Assembly: GCA_007922195.1 (NCBI GenBank)
Contig: ML681991.1
Location: 45,779,189-45,843,188 of the forward strand
Reading direction: 5' to 3'
DNA: 64,000 nucleotides
Source of the DNA: Podocnemis expansa
Lineage: Eukaryota; Chordata; Testudines; Podocnemididae
The notes beneath the pieces are model-generated. The model was not told the DNA's origin, searched no databases, and saw only the letters and a program-made list of their open reading frames with translations. Within the stretch, counting starts at the first letter, position 1; every line of letters begins with the position of its first letter. The translations under genes were made by a program, and so were the position numbers. Shown here one piece after another: positions 63,961 to 64,000 of the stretch.

Positions 63961-64000
63961 TTCTTGGAGGACCCAACTGTGGCAGGCAGCCAGAGGCCAC

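Noticed and set aside
1..64000. CRISPR arrays, tRNA or rRNA genes, bacterial operons
   Set aside because: No regularly spaced short repeats with unique spacers, no tRNA A/B box pair with a cloverleaf, and no rRNA sequence seen; composition and genes are vertebrate.

Overview
This is vertebrate nuclear DNA, most likely from a turtle or a close sauropsid relative. The reasons are intronless class II olfactory receptor (OR) genes with vertebrate motifs; abundant CR1 LINEs with (ATTCTATG)n 3' ends; Penelope-like elements with a GIY-YIG domain; hAT and other short inverted-repeat DNA transposons; a Gmr1-like Ty3/gypsy remnant; and a decayed endogenous retrovirus. The species call is inference. No bacterial-type gene, CRISPR array, rRNA or tRNA was seen.

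The host genes are three intact OR genes, all on the minus strand (4664-5614, 37089-38051, 45886-46854), one OR pseudogene (17879-20536) and a 77-bp OR relic on the plus strand (61491-61567). The intergenic DNA shows that the cluster grew by tandem duplication. Unit A (about 1401-9895, intact OR) and unit B (about 9896-24530, OR pseudogene) align along most of their length, and a third copy, unit C, starts at about 24531 and is cut by a hAT element at 25449. A second pair, unit D (about 35850-41620) and unit E (about 44690-50205), each carries one intact OR. Within each pair, one copy serves as an empty site for insertions in the other. This makes it possible to delimit a solo LTR (22974-23525) and several hAT elements (10045-10559, 45183-45511).

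Region by region: 1-1400 holds a CR1 tail and a Penelope remnant. 1401-25448 is the A/B/C array, with unit B loaded with two CR1 copies, an assembly gap (16355-16754), a 1.7-kb DNA transposon inside the OR pseudogene and a solo LTR. 25449-35600 is a mobile-element block: a 2.4-kb hAT, a CR1 tail with a nested hAT, a gypsy remnant with a SCAN-like capsid, and a 0.7-kb inverted-repeat element. 35850-50205 is the D/E array, separated by an old CR1/L3-like LINE with nested insertions. 50206-58000 is a minus-strand retrovirus (gag-pro-pol, no env seen) broken by three later insertions. 58000-64000 holds a CpG-rich segment with a splice-donor-like site, a Penelope-like element with an intact GIY-YIG reading frame, and repeats that were not identified.

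Functionally the window is a small OR cluster in which only the three intact receptors look like working host genes. Everything else recognised is mobile DNA at various stages of decay. The most useful outcome is a relative insertion history, plus one family of palindrome-rich DNA elements (terminal GG-TATGTCCACA, internal TTATTTCGAAATAA) present in three or more copies. I found no convincing new multi-gene system.
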